From Edaphochlamys debaryana (taxonomy: Eukaryota > Chlorophyta > Chlorophyceae > Chlamydomonadales), in assembly GCA_016858145.1 (NCBI GenBank), contig JAEHOE010000146.1, positions 1-64,000 of the forward strand: DNA of 64,000 nt. Reading direction: 5' to 3'. The notes beneath the pieces were generated by a model that was given only the letters and a program-made list of their open reading frames with translations, was not told the DNA's origin and did no database searches. A program made the translations under genes and the position numbers. Shown here in pieces: positions 1-9,195 of this stretch (positions within the stretch are counted from its first letter, which is position 1; each line of letters begins with the position of its first letter).

Positions 1-309
1 CATGGCCTTCAGCAACGCAGACGGCTCTCGCACACCAGCGGGAGGATGGCTTCGCGCGCTGTACACCAGTCGGGTGACATGCAGTTCGCCATCAGCCATA
101 CGTATCCAACTCCTTGGGGTACGAACTGCTTCTGGGCTCGGATGGCTAGATGCCGTACAAGCAGACATATCGTACAAGCGCCAGGTACTAGAGTAACACT
201 AACGACCAAGGCCAGCGCGCCACCCTGCCCATCGACTTCATGAGCACGGAGCGGTAGCACCTGTCCTGTCGTGGGAAGGCGCCTCTGAAACTCCAGCGTC
301 GAAAGCTAC

Positions 310-3179
310 ATGGTCGAAGACGCAGTGGAGCTCCGCAAGGAGGGCAAGAGGTCTTGGCTCGACACCCTGGGCTTCCGACGTGCACCCCCGGCACCATCGC
401 CTACGCCAGCCTGCAACCCTGCCACCACCAACCCCGAGCCAAGCGCAGTCCTAAGCCCAGCCACCAGCCTTGGAGCTTCAGAACAAGCGCCTGAGCTCGT
501 GATCAAGGGACGGGAGGCGCTCACGTCTCCCCCCCCTTCTCCTCACGTCCCTTGCAGTCCCCTCTCGCCAGCCTGCAACCCGGATGCTGAGTTGGACCTG
601 ACCCCCCAATGGGCCCGCAGAGACTCGGGACCCTCGCTCTTAAGACCCTGGGTATGCACTACGCCACGAACACCGTCCAAACCCAGCAACAAACCCGAGC
701 CCCCGGTCCTGACCGCTGAGCCCACTCCCAGCATCCTACCACCCATCAAAACACAGGACCCCAAACTTTCGACGGCCGCCAAAGCCATCCCCTCGCCCTA
801 TATTCCCCCTCACCTGAAACCTTTCGCCCCCCATCGATCGACCATCGAGTGTACGAACGCCCAGGCGAAGTTCCCTGAGAGGTGGGAAAACGGTACGGCC
901 GGTTATGCATCCAACAGGAAACCCCTCCTGTGTCGAAGCACTGCTACCCCGTTCACAACGCCTTCCCAGGACCGCGTAACAACAAAACCACAGATACAAT
1001 GGTGTCTGGCGGAAATGAAGAATGTGAACTGCGACGAGACCTTCTGTGAGGTGCTGCAGTGGGTCATAACCCGAGTACTGCCCTCGCTGACAAGACCCAG
1101 CAGCTCTCACACGGGGCAGATCCCAAGTGGCTAAACGGTTGAGCTGGGCAGTCATGAGCTACACCATGGCACGTCTACACAGCCGAACCGTGGACCATCT
1201 ACTGCGCAAAGTGACGTCACATCACGACTCCGCCGGCAATGGATGGAAGGGACAGACATGAACCTGGATCTGGCGTTCCAAGCATATAACGCCCACGGCC
1301 CAACCATGTCGTCATACCAATGGCAACAATGGATGCGCCATCTGGGTGTGGGGTATGGACCCCCAGGCTCCCCTGGGACCCCGAAAAAGCCCCCATGACA
1401 AGCCCGGAAAACCCTTGTCCGCGCGACCACGCAACCAACCCTGTCACGCGACTTGAGCACCCTGCCACGACAACGGCAGGAATGCAGTGAGTGAGACCGA
1501 ATGGTCCCACGTGCAATGACACCTCCATGGCTATCCACTCCACACCACCCAACCCACACCCCCCACCTCCCCCACCACCAACCAGCACCGCCAGTGCTGC
1601 GCTCCCACCTTTGCGTAAAGCTCCCACCTTCATGGGGCCGCAGCTGAAATGACTCCCGACGAGGAATGCAGCATCTTGCAGCAGCTGGGCACGGCGGCCC
1701 AACGTGACAGCGCGTCCCGACGATACGCCAACAGCGCCCGCGCTAAGCTTATCGAGGCCTGGCTGGCCTGGTCGGAAAGCAAGGCACTGCGCTCCATGGC
1801 ACGCGATGGGGTTAAGAAGGCATGGAGCCAAGCCGGAAAAACCACTTCGCCTCCCAGGCAGAATGGGTCGCGGCAGTTCAAGGCTCTGGCTGCGGCCTCG
1901 GGCCGTGTTGCCCCTGGAACCCCTCGGACGCCGACGCATGTTGGCCCCACAACCTGCTTCATCACCAACAGGTGACGGACCTGGTCACCCTCATTTACGG
2001 GTCACTAGAGGAGCCAGACGTCGGCACTCTACGACCGGCGCAGCATGCCACGGCCGATGTCTCAATGCTCACCGCCGCCACGACCGACACCCCTCCAATT
2101 TCCCTGACGCCGCCACCCTTGCCCCTTGACCCCCAAGCCGATGCCGACTATCTGCCCTACGAGATACCCCATCTGTCAGGGAAGGAGCAAGACTGGCTAG
2201 AGCGCCACCTAAGCCAACAACTCAACAGAGGCCAGCCATGGCGGTTGGGCATGGACGGTCACAACATAACAAGCTGTCTCAGCAAAGCGGCCCTGCGAGA
2301 CAGCGGGCGCGCCAACACAGAAACACAGCCCGTGAACACCTGCAGTTGGCCTACCAGTCGCTAGTACTGGCCGAGGACCAAGAAGAAGCGCCAAGTGCTG
2401 GTTATCAAGTGCTTACCAACTAGGGGGGAAACCTATTACCCCGAGTGGTCGGACTGGACGACAACGCCGTGAAACTGTCAGGGTGCGGAAAGGGACCCAA
2501 CTGCCCATGGGATCCCAAGGACGCGGAACGTTGCGCCCCTCGCCCCCTTTGGGCCCCGAGGAGACCCGCCATCTTACCCAGTTTCTAACCTACGATAAGC
2601 ACAGGGCCTTCATCAACCCAACAGCACGGAACCCCATTTCACGTGAGCCTCTCCCCGGTCACGTCACGCCTCCCAGACGTCCACACACAGGCGAACCGCC
2701 ACACGAAGGACGCCGCCGCAACGGCCAGTATTGGGGCGGCCTGCAACCCGGAGGAGCGGCCACGCCGGAAGTTCACTTCTGGTTTTCAGATGTAGTAATG
2801 ACCAAGCTCGACCCCACAGAAAAGATGTCCAGAGGAGAGTGGAGCCGCGTTGAAACCACGCTCACCTCCGCCTGCGAGTTCGCCACATAGCCACACGTGT
2901 ACGACGGGTGGCCGACTGATGCTGGTAGACGTCTACAATCAGCTATCCTTGGCTAAAGAGATGCGAGAGGAAGGCAAACGGCTCATGGATCAAGCATGGA
3001 TACAAGGAGGAAGCCGGGTATGCACGTCCAGATCCTGGTGGTACCGACAGCTCCACGACCTAAGCTGCGGGGACTCACTGTTCAGCCCCCCCTGGGGCGA
3101 GGGGCGGGCACGTCCCGACGCCCACCCAACGCAAAAGCTCAACCTACAACAACGCCAAGATCTCACATCAGCTGATTGA
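310..3179 (+). pseudogene. Degenerate gag-like module array
   Basis: Open stretches at 310-1134, 1649-1975, 1822-2364, 2483-2890 and 2850-3179 lie in shifting frames. They share a recurring unit: a helical stretch rich in R, K, E and ending like AWxxGGK, followed by W, three residues, a hydrophobic residue, then a CG or GxG pair and a PW(D/N)P-type ending. Copies of the C-terminal half are visible at about 1321-1396 (a frame change inside), 1861-1938, 2442-2536 (a frame change inside) and 3036-3110. A stretch near 310-370 (ELRKEGKR) resembles the helical half. The position upstream of protease makes a Gag/capsid-related role likely, but the fold is not one I recognise. No single intact ORF spans the array. 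Confidence 0.5.
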
Positions 3180-3225
3180 AACTTGCTCTAGCCAAGGCAA
3201 GAGGGAGGAGCGCCCCGACACGCCA

Positions 3226-4461
3226 ATGCCGGACCGTTCCCCTGAAACAGGAACAACCGGCGTGGCCCTCATGACATCGCCCACACCGTCAGAACCAGAA
3301 CAAGAAGTACTCTCCTGCTGTGACAAACCCGAACCCGAGGGCGAGGACTGGGATGACATGCTCTGCTCCCCGACTACCTCAGAAGAGAGGGCCTGGTGGC
3401 AAGGTCTGGCGATGGAGCTGGAAATGGCATCTGCTGCTGAAGCCTCTGCCCAGGAAGCGGCACCGGCTCCCTGGCAACGACCTGCCCCCCTCGCCATACC
3501 CCCAGAGCCCATGAATCCCGAGGAACCTTGGAGCCCCATGACTACAAGTAGTAAGAGCGCATCCCCAGCAGCGGCTGATGAAGAAAGACGGAAGTCACAC
3601 ACACCACAACACACCCTTGGAAGAAAATACCGGCGCTACATGATGGACTTGGTGCAATGGGTGGAAGAACATGTGCTGCAGCAACTGGACCCCCATTCCA
3701 CATGGACCGAGGCTCAGGACGACGAGATTGGAACGTGTCTGATAACCGCCGCCAATGACAGCGAAACAGCTTACTGGCTCCTGCAAACCACAAGCTCCGG
3801 CGCCCCCCCCTCGCAGCTGCACCAGGCTAGAGCCCGCAAGCTTCTCTCCAGGGCCGAGGACTATGTCCGTCAAGCCTGGCAAGCAGGGGGTAAAAGGGTT
3901 CACTCCTCCCTGCCCGATTGGCGAGCAGAGGTAGCGAAGGTGGGCTGTGGGTTGGGCAGCTTCCGCCCTTGGCGCAACGACGTCATTCACGCCAAGCCAG
4001 GCAGCGCTCCCCTACCCCCCAACACCTCACACCACGGCGGCCTGGAAAGCTTGTTCGCCCCAGGCAGCAGCTCGTGGTACCCTACCACAGGAGCCCCGAG
4101 CACAGGCCCAAGCGTGATGATGATGGGCGAGGCCGCGGAGACGGCCCCGACAAGAGCACCAAAACCCCCTCCGGAGCCTACAGCAGAAGACTTAATGGAA
4201 GGCATAAGGCAGGTGCTCGTCAACGGCATGTTCCACATGGCCTCTGCCCTCTCCGACTTGGTACCGTCCGCCTTAATACCTGCCGAGTCAACCGCCACCC
4301 TGGGGATGCCGTTCGACCCCCTTGGTGGCCCCCCTCCATGTTTCCCACACGAGATGACGCAGGTGCGGCAGCATCAACACAAGAACGCCAAACGGACCTC
4401 CCAACACCCTTGGCGCCAGTTGTATCCGCCCCTCAGTCCCTCACAGACAGAGAGCCGCTAA
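3226..4461 (+). CDS. Gag-like ORF, longest intact module copy
   Basis: A 411-codon ORF, acidic and proline-rich at the N-terminus, with a central predicted-helical region (about residues 130-235) and a proline-rich C-terminal part. Residues about 228-253 carry the recurring motif, with DW, then VGCGLG, then RPW. The same signature occurs several times upstream in broken copies. It precedes the protease/RT ORF on the same strand, as gag does in LTR elements. No clear CCHC zinc knuckle is present in this ORF. The start codon at 3226 is the first in the frame; the true protein may begin earlier through a frame change. The gag assignment is inference from position and repetition, not from a recognised family match. 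Confidence 0.5.
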   Translation: MPDRSPETGTTGVALMTSPTPSEPEQEVLSCCDKPEPEGEDWDDMLCSPTTSEERAWWQGLAMELEMASAAEASAQEAAPAPWQRPAPLAIPPEPMNPEEPWSPMTTSSKSASPAAADEERRKSHTPQHTLGRKYRRYMMDLVQWVEEHVLQQLDPHSTWTEAQDDEIGTCLITAANDSETAYWLLQTTSSGAPPSQLHQARARKLLSRAEDYVRQAWQAGGKRVHSSLPDWRAEVAKVGCGLGSFRPWRNDVIHAKPGSAPLPPNTSHHGGLESLFAPGSSSWYPTTGAPSTGPSVMMMGEAAETAPTRAPKPPPEPTAEDLMEGIRQVLVNGMFHMASALSDLVPSALIPAESTATLGMPFDPLGGPPPCFPHEMTQVRQHQHKNAKRTSQHPWRQLYPPLSPSQTESR

Positions 4462-4483
4462 CAACGAGACGTCGGCCTGCCCC

Positions 4484-4860
4484 ATGGAGCAAGGCACGAG
4501 AGGTGTGTACCTGATGGGCGGCAGAACGGACACCGAGCCGCCTCCGCCACCTTTCAACCCCCAAGAAGCAACACAGTTCCCCTGCATAGTAACGCATCGG
4601 GAGGCCCAAAACCTACACGAACTGGCCCTCATCTTTGCGCAAGCTGCGGCGGATGAGACCATGACAGGGTACGCGATGGGGCTGGCGCCCCCTCTCAGCG
4701 AAACCCCGGACTCCCGCCTGAACCGCGAGGCCCACGCAGATTACCACATGAAAAGGGAGAATCTATGTGGAAATCGCTTTTGCGCCTACGCGATATTATG
4801 AACTTGCCGTTTATAGCAGAGTTGCGCGGAACAGGGAAGGAGCTGTCCTCGACAGCGTCA
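4484..4860 (+). pseudogene. Partial further gag-like module copy
   Basis: A 105-codon ORF (4484-4801) whose second half (ADET, then APPLSE, then R-rich helix with HADYHMKRE) resembles the helical half of the module in the 3226-4461 ORF (NDSETAYW, GAPPS, RAEDYVRQAW). The W/GCG/PW half is not visible afterwards, so this copy is truncated or more diverged. Similarity was judged by eye and is weak. Confidence 0.35.
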
Positions 4861-6567
4861 GAAACTTTCGAACCCTGAAACTCCCGATCCAGGAGTACAG
4901 GAGGCCCTCCACGAGGACAACGACTTGACATGCTCCATGATGACCAGCAATTCACCAATTGCCGCTGTACCAGGAAGCAACGTCAGGTCACCCAACCGCG
5001 AACTACAAGACCGCATGTGGCAAGACCTAAAACAACGAGTTATCGCTACCTCCGAAGCGGAGGCATTAAGCGACATCTTATCTTCCCCCGGACGCCTGGA
5101 AACGAGGACACAAGCGGAGAAGAAACGAAATCGCGAGATGGACGAGCAGCGACCGCCGCGCGGTCGCATGCCGCAAGCAGGCCGAAAGGGCCATGGAGAT
5201 CTAGTTCTTCAACGGAAAAAATGACCGCTTTACGCGGCCCAACTACGAAGCATGCCGACCCACCCGCCGCGAAGCAAGCCGGTCGTTTCCCCCGACGTGC
5301 CCCCCTCTTCCCCCCTTTCCAGCGGCGCCTGCCACACCGCCCACAACTCCCGAAGATCGCGCCCTGGGCGGACAATTTATGTCCGCCAGAAAGTGGGAGG
5401 GAGGTGGTGCAGCTCCTAAGCTCTCGAGCTGCGACTGTGAAGCCGTCTATCGCATCATGACCGAGACCGGCTCAAGCGATCTTACCCCGAGCAGCAACGC
5501 CACAAGCAACTACGCATTTATGCGCAGAGGAAAACAGCGGACACAGGCCTTGGCAGCTGCGGCGCAGGGCCATGAATCTCGGTGTTACCAGGGCTGCCAC
5601 AGGTGGTGATTATGCCCCCAGGAAGCATACCCCACCTGGTGCCACGCCAAGCGCCGGCCAAGGCCCCGCCTTCAACCCCCGACAAGGCCAAGCGCCGGCG
5701 CGAACCGGCCCAAGCCATCCCTGACTGTCGACGGCGCCGCTCAAGTAAGCCCAGGGAGCAGGAAGTGGCCGAGGCCTTGCTACGTCTGAGCAATACTCTG
5801 GCGTCGGACAAAGACAAGGCGGGAGTATCGATGATGACACCCCAGGACAGCCAAGACTGGTCCGACCCCGCGTGGAGCGAGCACGGCCCCCTTACCCAAC
5901 CACTAGGCAACTCTCCTATCCCTAGTGAGGGAGAGGAACAGCCGAACCAACGCCCACAGCAACGCCAGAGCCGCCCGTCGGATGCGGCCCATGCCTATAG
6001 GGACTGGAGCCTGTTCTCGTCCCCCTCGCAGAGCTCCCAACAATCGCAAGAAACCACCGCTACCCCGCAACGCCGCAGCCTCGACCGCCGCAACGCGAGG
6101 TAGACCGGTACCCATCGCCAGTATCATTCCTACGGGAGATGACCTGGGAGGGTCATGGCGAGAGAGATCCAGGGCCCCCTCAAGGGTCAGCCCCACCTCG
6201 CCACCCGCTCCGGCTCTCCACTACCCGGTAGCACCGCAAGGCCCCCGCCACTACGGACCAGAGCCAAGACCCACGCCGCTCGTGCCAAATCTGCAAGCCT
6301 CCGACAACCCCGATCAGCAGGAGCAGGAGGAGGGCAGGCGAAAGGTGCGACGTGCTCAACGCCAACCCGGAGCTCTGGCGGTAGGACTGCCGTCAGAAAG
6401 AGCCCACTCGCATGCACAAATGCCATGGCCCCGGACCCCAAGCACCTTGCCAACGCTGGACCCATACCTACGCTACCTGCAATTACACCTATGGTTGAAC
6501 CGCCAAAGGAGCACAGCCGCACCCGCAGCACAACCCACGGCCCCTCTCGCCAGAGACGACGTGTGGC
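4861..6567 (+). other. Pro/Arg-rich retroelement segment, no intact ORF
   Basis: Only short or overlapping Pro/Arg/Ser-rich open stretches are seen (4925-5224, 5582-6103, 5925-6809). A CQIC pair at 6283-6294 and further Cys/His residues up to about 6480 occur in one interrupted frame. That could be the wreck of a nucleocapsid zinc-binding region just upstream of protease. The region is most simply the frame-shifted C-terminal part of gag. Confidence 0.3.
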
Positions 6568-9000
6568 ATGATGTTGCCCAACGTGTGGGTAGGGTTTGGC
6601 AGCCTTCCCCAAGGAGCAGTCTGGCCCGCCGTAGTGGACAGCGCGGCTCGTGTCTCCGTGGTTACTACAAGCACCCTGCGGCGACTGCGCCACCGCAACC
6701 CCATCACCCCCGTCACCCGACCGCTCAACAATGCCTCAGGTCACCCCATCGATGTCACAGGCCAGACCACACTGACCGTGCGCCTGGCCAGGCCGCTCCG
6801 TCGACGTGACCATGTACGTGGCACGAAGGTTAGCGTCGGATCTTATACTGGGGTGGATTGGTTACATGCCGTATTGCGCAGGTATCGACCTAGACCGCAA
6901 CCTGTTGCACTACACAGACGGCGAAGGTCAACGCAACCACGTGGAGATGTGGAGTGTGAGGGCGACCCTAACTTGTCATCACACGCCGATGTGTGCGCAA
7001 TTGGCAACAATGGGTTCGGCCCCTATCACCCTGACGAGTATACCGACGGGCCAGAAACCAAGGATATCCAACCGCCGAGAGAAAGGGACAGGCGACGCTT
7101 CCCTTCCTCCGGCGAGACGCCCGTGGTGTCCAGACGGCCCCTGGAACCACCACCGTACTCTGAGATCGAACAACTGACGCCGGCCGAGCACGTGGAGCGT
7201 GCCAGATTGTTCTCAGAGCAAACCATTGCCATGCGAGCACAACAACGACCAGATGAGGAGCTGGCTTCAATGCTAGCCGAATGCATAAACCCTGAATTAC
7301 CCTCCGCAGAGTGGGAGCGGATATATGCGGTGCTGTACAAGCATTTCGACATGTTCGCCCGTAACTCCCTGGAGCTGGGAAAAACCACATGGCAGTCGCT
7401 CACCATTGATACAGGCGATGCCAAGCCTATCTTCCGCCCTCCTCACCGGCTGTCCTACGCAGACAAGGCAACGTTGAACGAAGCTATAGGGGAGCTGCTC
7501 AAGGCCGACATCATAGAACCGGCCGAATCTCCCTGGAGCAGCCCTGTGTTTTGTGTACGAGCCCCAGGCAAACCCCCTCGACTTGTGGCGGACCTGAGAG
7601 CCCTGAACCAAGTGTTGAAGCCCATGAGGTTCCCCGTGGGAGTGCTACGGGAGGTGATAGACCAAGTGCTACCGCCGCCAGGCGAAAGCCGTCTGGTAGC
7701 AAGTCTGGACGTGCGTCACGGGTTTTTCGCCATCCCGATAGATGACCCCGAAAGCCGGGACCGGACAGCATTCCACACTACCAGCGGCTGTTGGCGTTTC
7801 AAGCGCATGCCCATGGGTCTAAGCACCGCCCCCGCTTGCTTCATAAGCCTCCTCGTCAAAGCCCTCGCCCCCCTCTTAATCAACGGGGTAGCACGAATGG
7901 CTGAGGGCGCCGAAGGGCACTCGACGGAGCAGGAGGTTAACGAGAGGCTTGTGGCATCAGGAGCCCCGCCGTACAACAGTACGACATCACGCACGGTGAG
8001 CTACTGGGTCGACGACGTGCTGTCAGTACAGAAGGATTTCGACGGCCATCTGCAAGCCCTGGAGCGGGTCATTGAACTGTTCCGCCTCTGCGGAATGCGC
8101 ATGTCCGCGTCCAAAGGCAAGTACGGCTACACGTACCTACGATGGCTGGGGTTATCTATTGACTTCTCCAACGGCACCGTCACCCTTGACCCTAAGCACG
8201 TTGCAACTATAACCGCCTTTCCTGCACCTCGTACAAGGCGGCACGTGCAAAGCTTCCTGGGCCTCTGCTCCTTCTACAGGTCCTGGATCAAGGGGTTTTC
8301 ATCAATTGCCGCCCCCATGATACGGCTGCTCCGCAAGGACGCGCCATGGGAGTGGGGACCCGAGCAACAACAGGGTTACGAGACCCTGAAGGCCGCGCTC
8401 ACGAGCTGGCCTATCCTGCGCAGCCCCTCCTTCAAGGAAGGCATGCCTTTCTACCTGGCCACAGACTACTCTGCGGAGGCCATGTCCGCCATTCTTCAAC
8501 AGAAGGATCCCAAGAACGGCAAGCTATACGTGATCCAGTACGCTTCAAGGCGATGCTCCCCCACCGAAGCCAAAATGGCATCAGGTGAGGGTGAGGTCCT
8601 GGCGGCGTGCTGGGGCATGCGGCATTTCCGCGCCTACCTACTCAACGCACCCGACACCTTTGTGCTGGTAAGCGATAGTCTATGCCTACGCTACGTAATG
8701 GGAGCCGGGGCTTCAGGACAAGAAGCCCTGTCGTCCAGGCTCACCCGCATGGCCATCAAGATGAGCCAGTTCAGGTTCACCGTGGAGTACTCACCCGGCC
8801 ACAAACACACAAACGCGGATGGGCTCAGTAGACTGTCTGATATGATGAGCGACCATAATGCTGCCCCACCAGCCGAACCCATTACCCCAGGCAACCCCCA
8901 GCCAGGGTCGGACTCAGATGATGATGTGTGGATGGCCGACGTGGACTGCTCCCCATTCGCCCTCACGCGGGGTAGCAGCCGAGCTATGGCCTACCAATGA
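6568..9000 (+). CDS. pol: Retroelement pol: protease, reverse transcriptase, RNase H
   Basis: An 810-residue ORF. Residues about 20-75 carry an aspartic protease start (VVDSAARVSVV, Asp24; the usual DT/SG is DSA here). Residues about 270-560 are a Ty3/gypsy reverse transcriptase: LVADLRALN, catalytic Asp381 in SLDVRHGFF, the FKRMPMGLSTAP primer-grip region, and the YWVDD box with Asp482/Asp483. Residues about 625-750 are RNase H, with Asp633 in ATDYSAEA, a Glu in the following helix, an SDSL Asp, and the HTNADGLSR end. Between about 6790 and 7000 the protease continues in another frame (see 6806-7177), so the middle of this ORF is probably not the ancestral protein. The ORF ends at TGA 8998-9000; integrase follows in the same frame after 195 interrupted bases. 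It would copy element RNA into DNA in cytoplasmic particles. Confidence 0.9.
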   Translation: MMLPNVWVGFGSLPQGAVWPAVVDSAARVSVVTTSTLRRLRHRNPITPVTRPLNNASGHPIDVTGQTTLTVRLARPLRRRDHVRGTKVSVGSYTGVDWLHAVLRRYRPRPQPVALHRRRRSTQPRGDVECEGDPNLSSHADVCAIGNNGFGPYHPDEYTDGPETKDIQPPRERDRRRFPSSGETPVVSRRPLEPPPYSEIEQLTPAEHVERARLFSEQTIAMRAQQRPDEELASMLAECINPELPSAEWERIYAVLYKHFDMFARNSLELGKTTWQSLTIDTGDAKPIFRPPHRLSYADKATLNEAIGELLKADIIEPAESPWSSPVFCVRAPGKPPRLVADLRALNQVLKPMRFPVGVLREVIDQVLPPPGESRLVASLDVRHGFFAIPIDDPESRDRTAFHTTSGCWRFKRMPMGLSTAPACFISLLVKALAPLLINGVARMAEGAEGHSTEQEVNERLVASGAPPYNSTTSRTVSYWVDDVLSVQKDFDGHLQALERVIELFRLCGMRMSASKGKYGYTYLRWLGLSIDFSNGTVTLDPKHVATITAFPAPRTRRHVQSFLGLCSFYRSWIKGFSSIAAPMIRLLRKDAPWEWGPEQQQGYETLKAALTSWPILRSPSFKEGMPFYLATDYSAEAMSAILQQKDPKNGKLYVIQYASRRCSPTEAKMASGEGEVLAACWGMRHFRAYLLNAPDTFVLVSDSLCLRYVMGAGASGQEALSSRLTRMAIKMSQFRFTVEYSPGHKHTNADGLSRLSDMMSDHNAAPPAEPITPGNPQPGSDSDDDVWMADVDCSPFALTRGSSRAMAYQ
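6806..7177 (+). pseudogene. Second half of the protease in a shifted frame
   Basis: In frame 2 relative to the window, reading on from about 6795, the text VDVTMYVARR then SDLILGWIGY then AGIDLD matches the flap-to-C-terminal part of a retroviral-type aspartic protease (the hydrophobic-hydrophobic-Gly motif, here ILGW). The N-terminal catalytic part is in the frame of the 6568 ORF. A one-base change between about 6786 and 6800 thus splits the protease, and a second shift before about 7140 restores the RT frame. There is no in-frame ATG; the listed start is a GTG. Confidence 0.55.
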
Positions 9001-9195
9001 CGTGGAGGTGTACGTGGCCAGCACATCTAGCGACGGTCCAGGCAACGAGCCGGAGCCGCCCCCTACATATCCAGAGCGCGGGTTATATGGGAACCGTACC
9101 TGGAACGCACGGCACAAGGAGGAACCGCTTGGTTTGCAACTACCCATGACACTCCCGCTGCGCCCCCAGTACACGGACCAAGTGGCTGCCATGAG
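9001..9195 (+). pseudogene. Interrupted linker between RNase H and integrase ORFs
   Basis: The pol frame is closed here by several stops, but frame 2 stays open from 8858 to 9256 and reads as an ordinary acidic, proline-rich linker (DVEVYVAS, EPEPPPTYPERG). The simplest reading is two compensating frame changes in what was one polyprotein. Confidence 0.4.
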
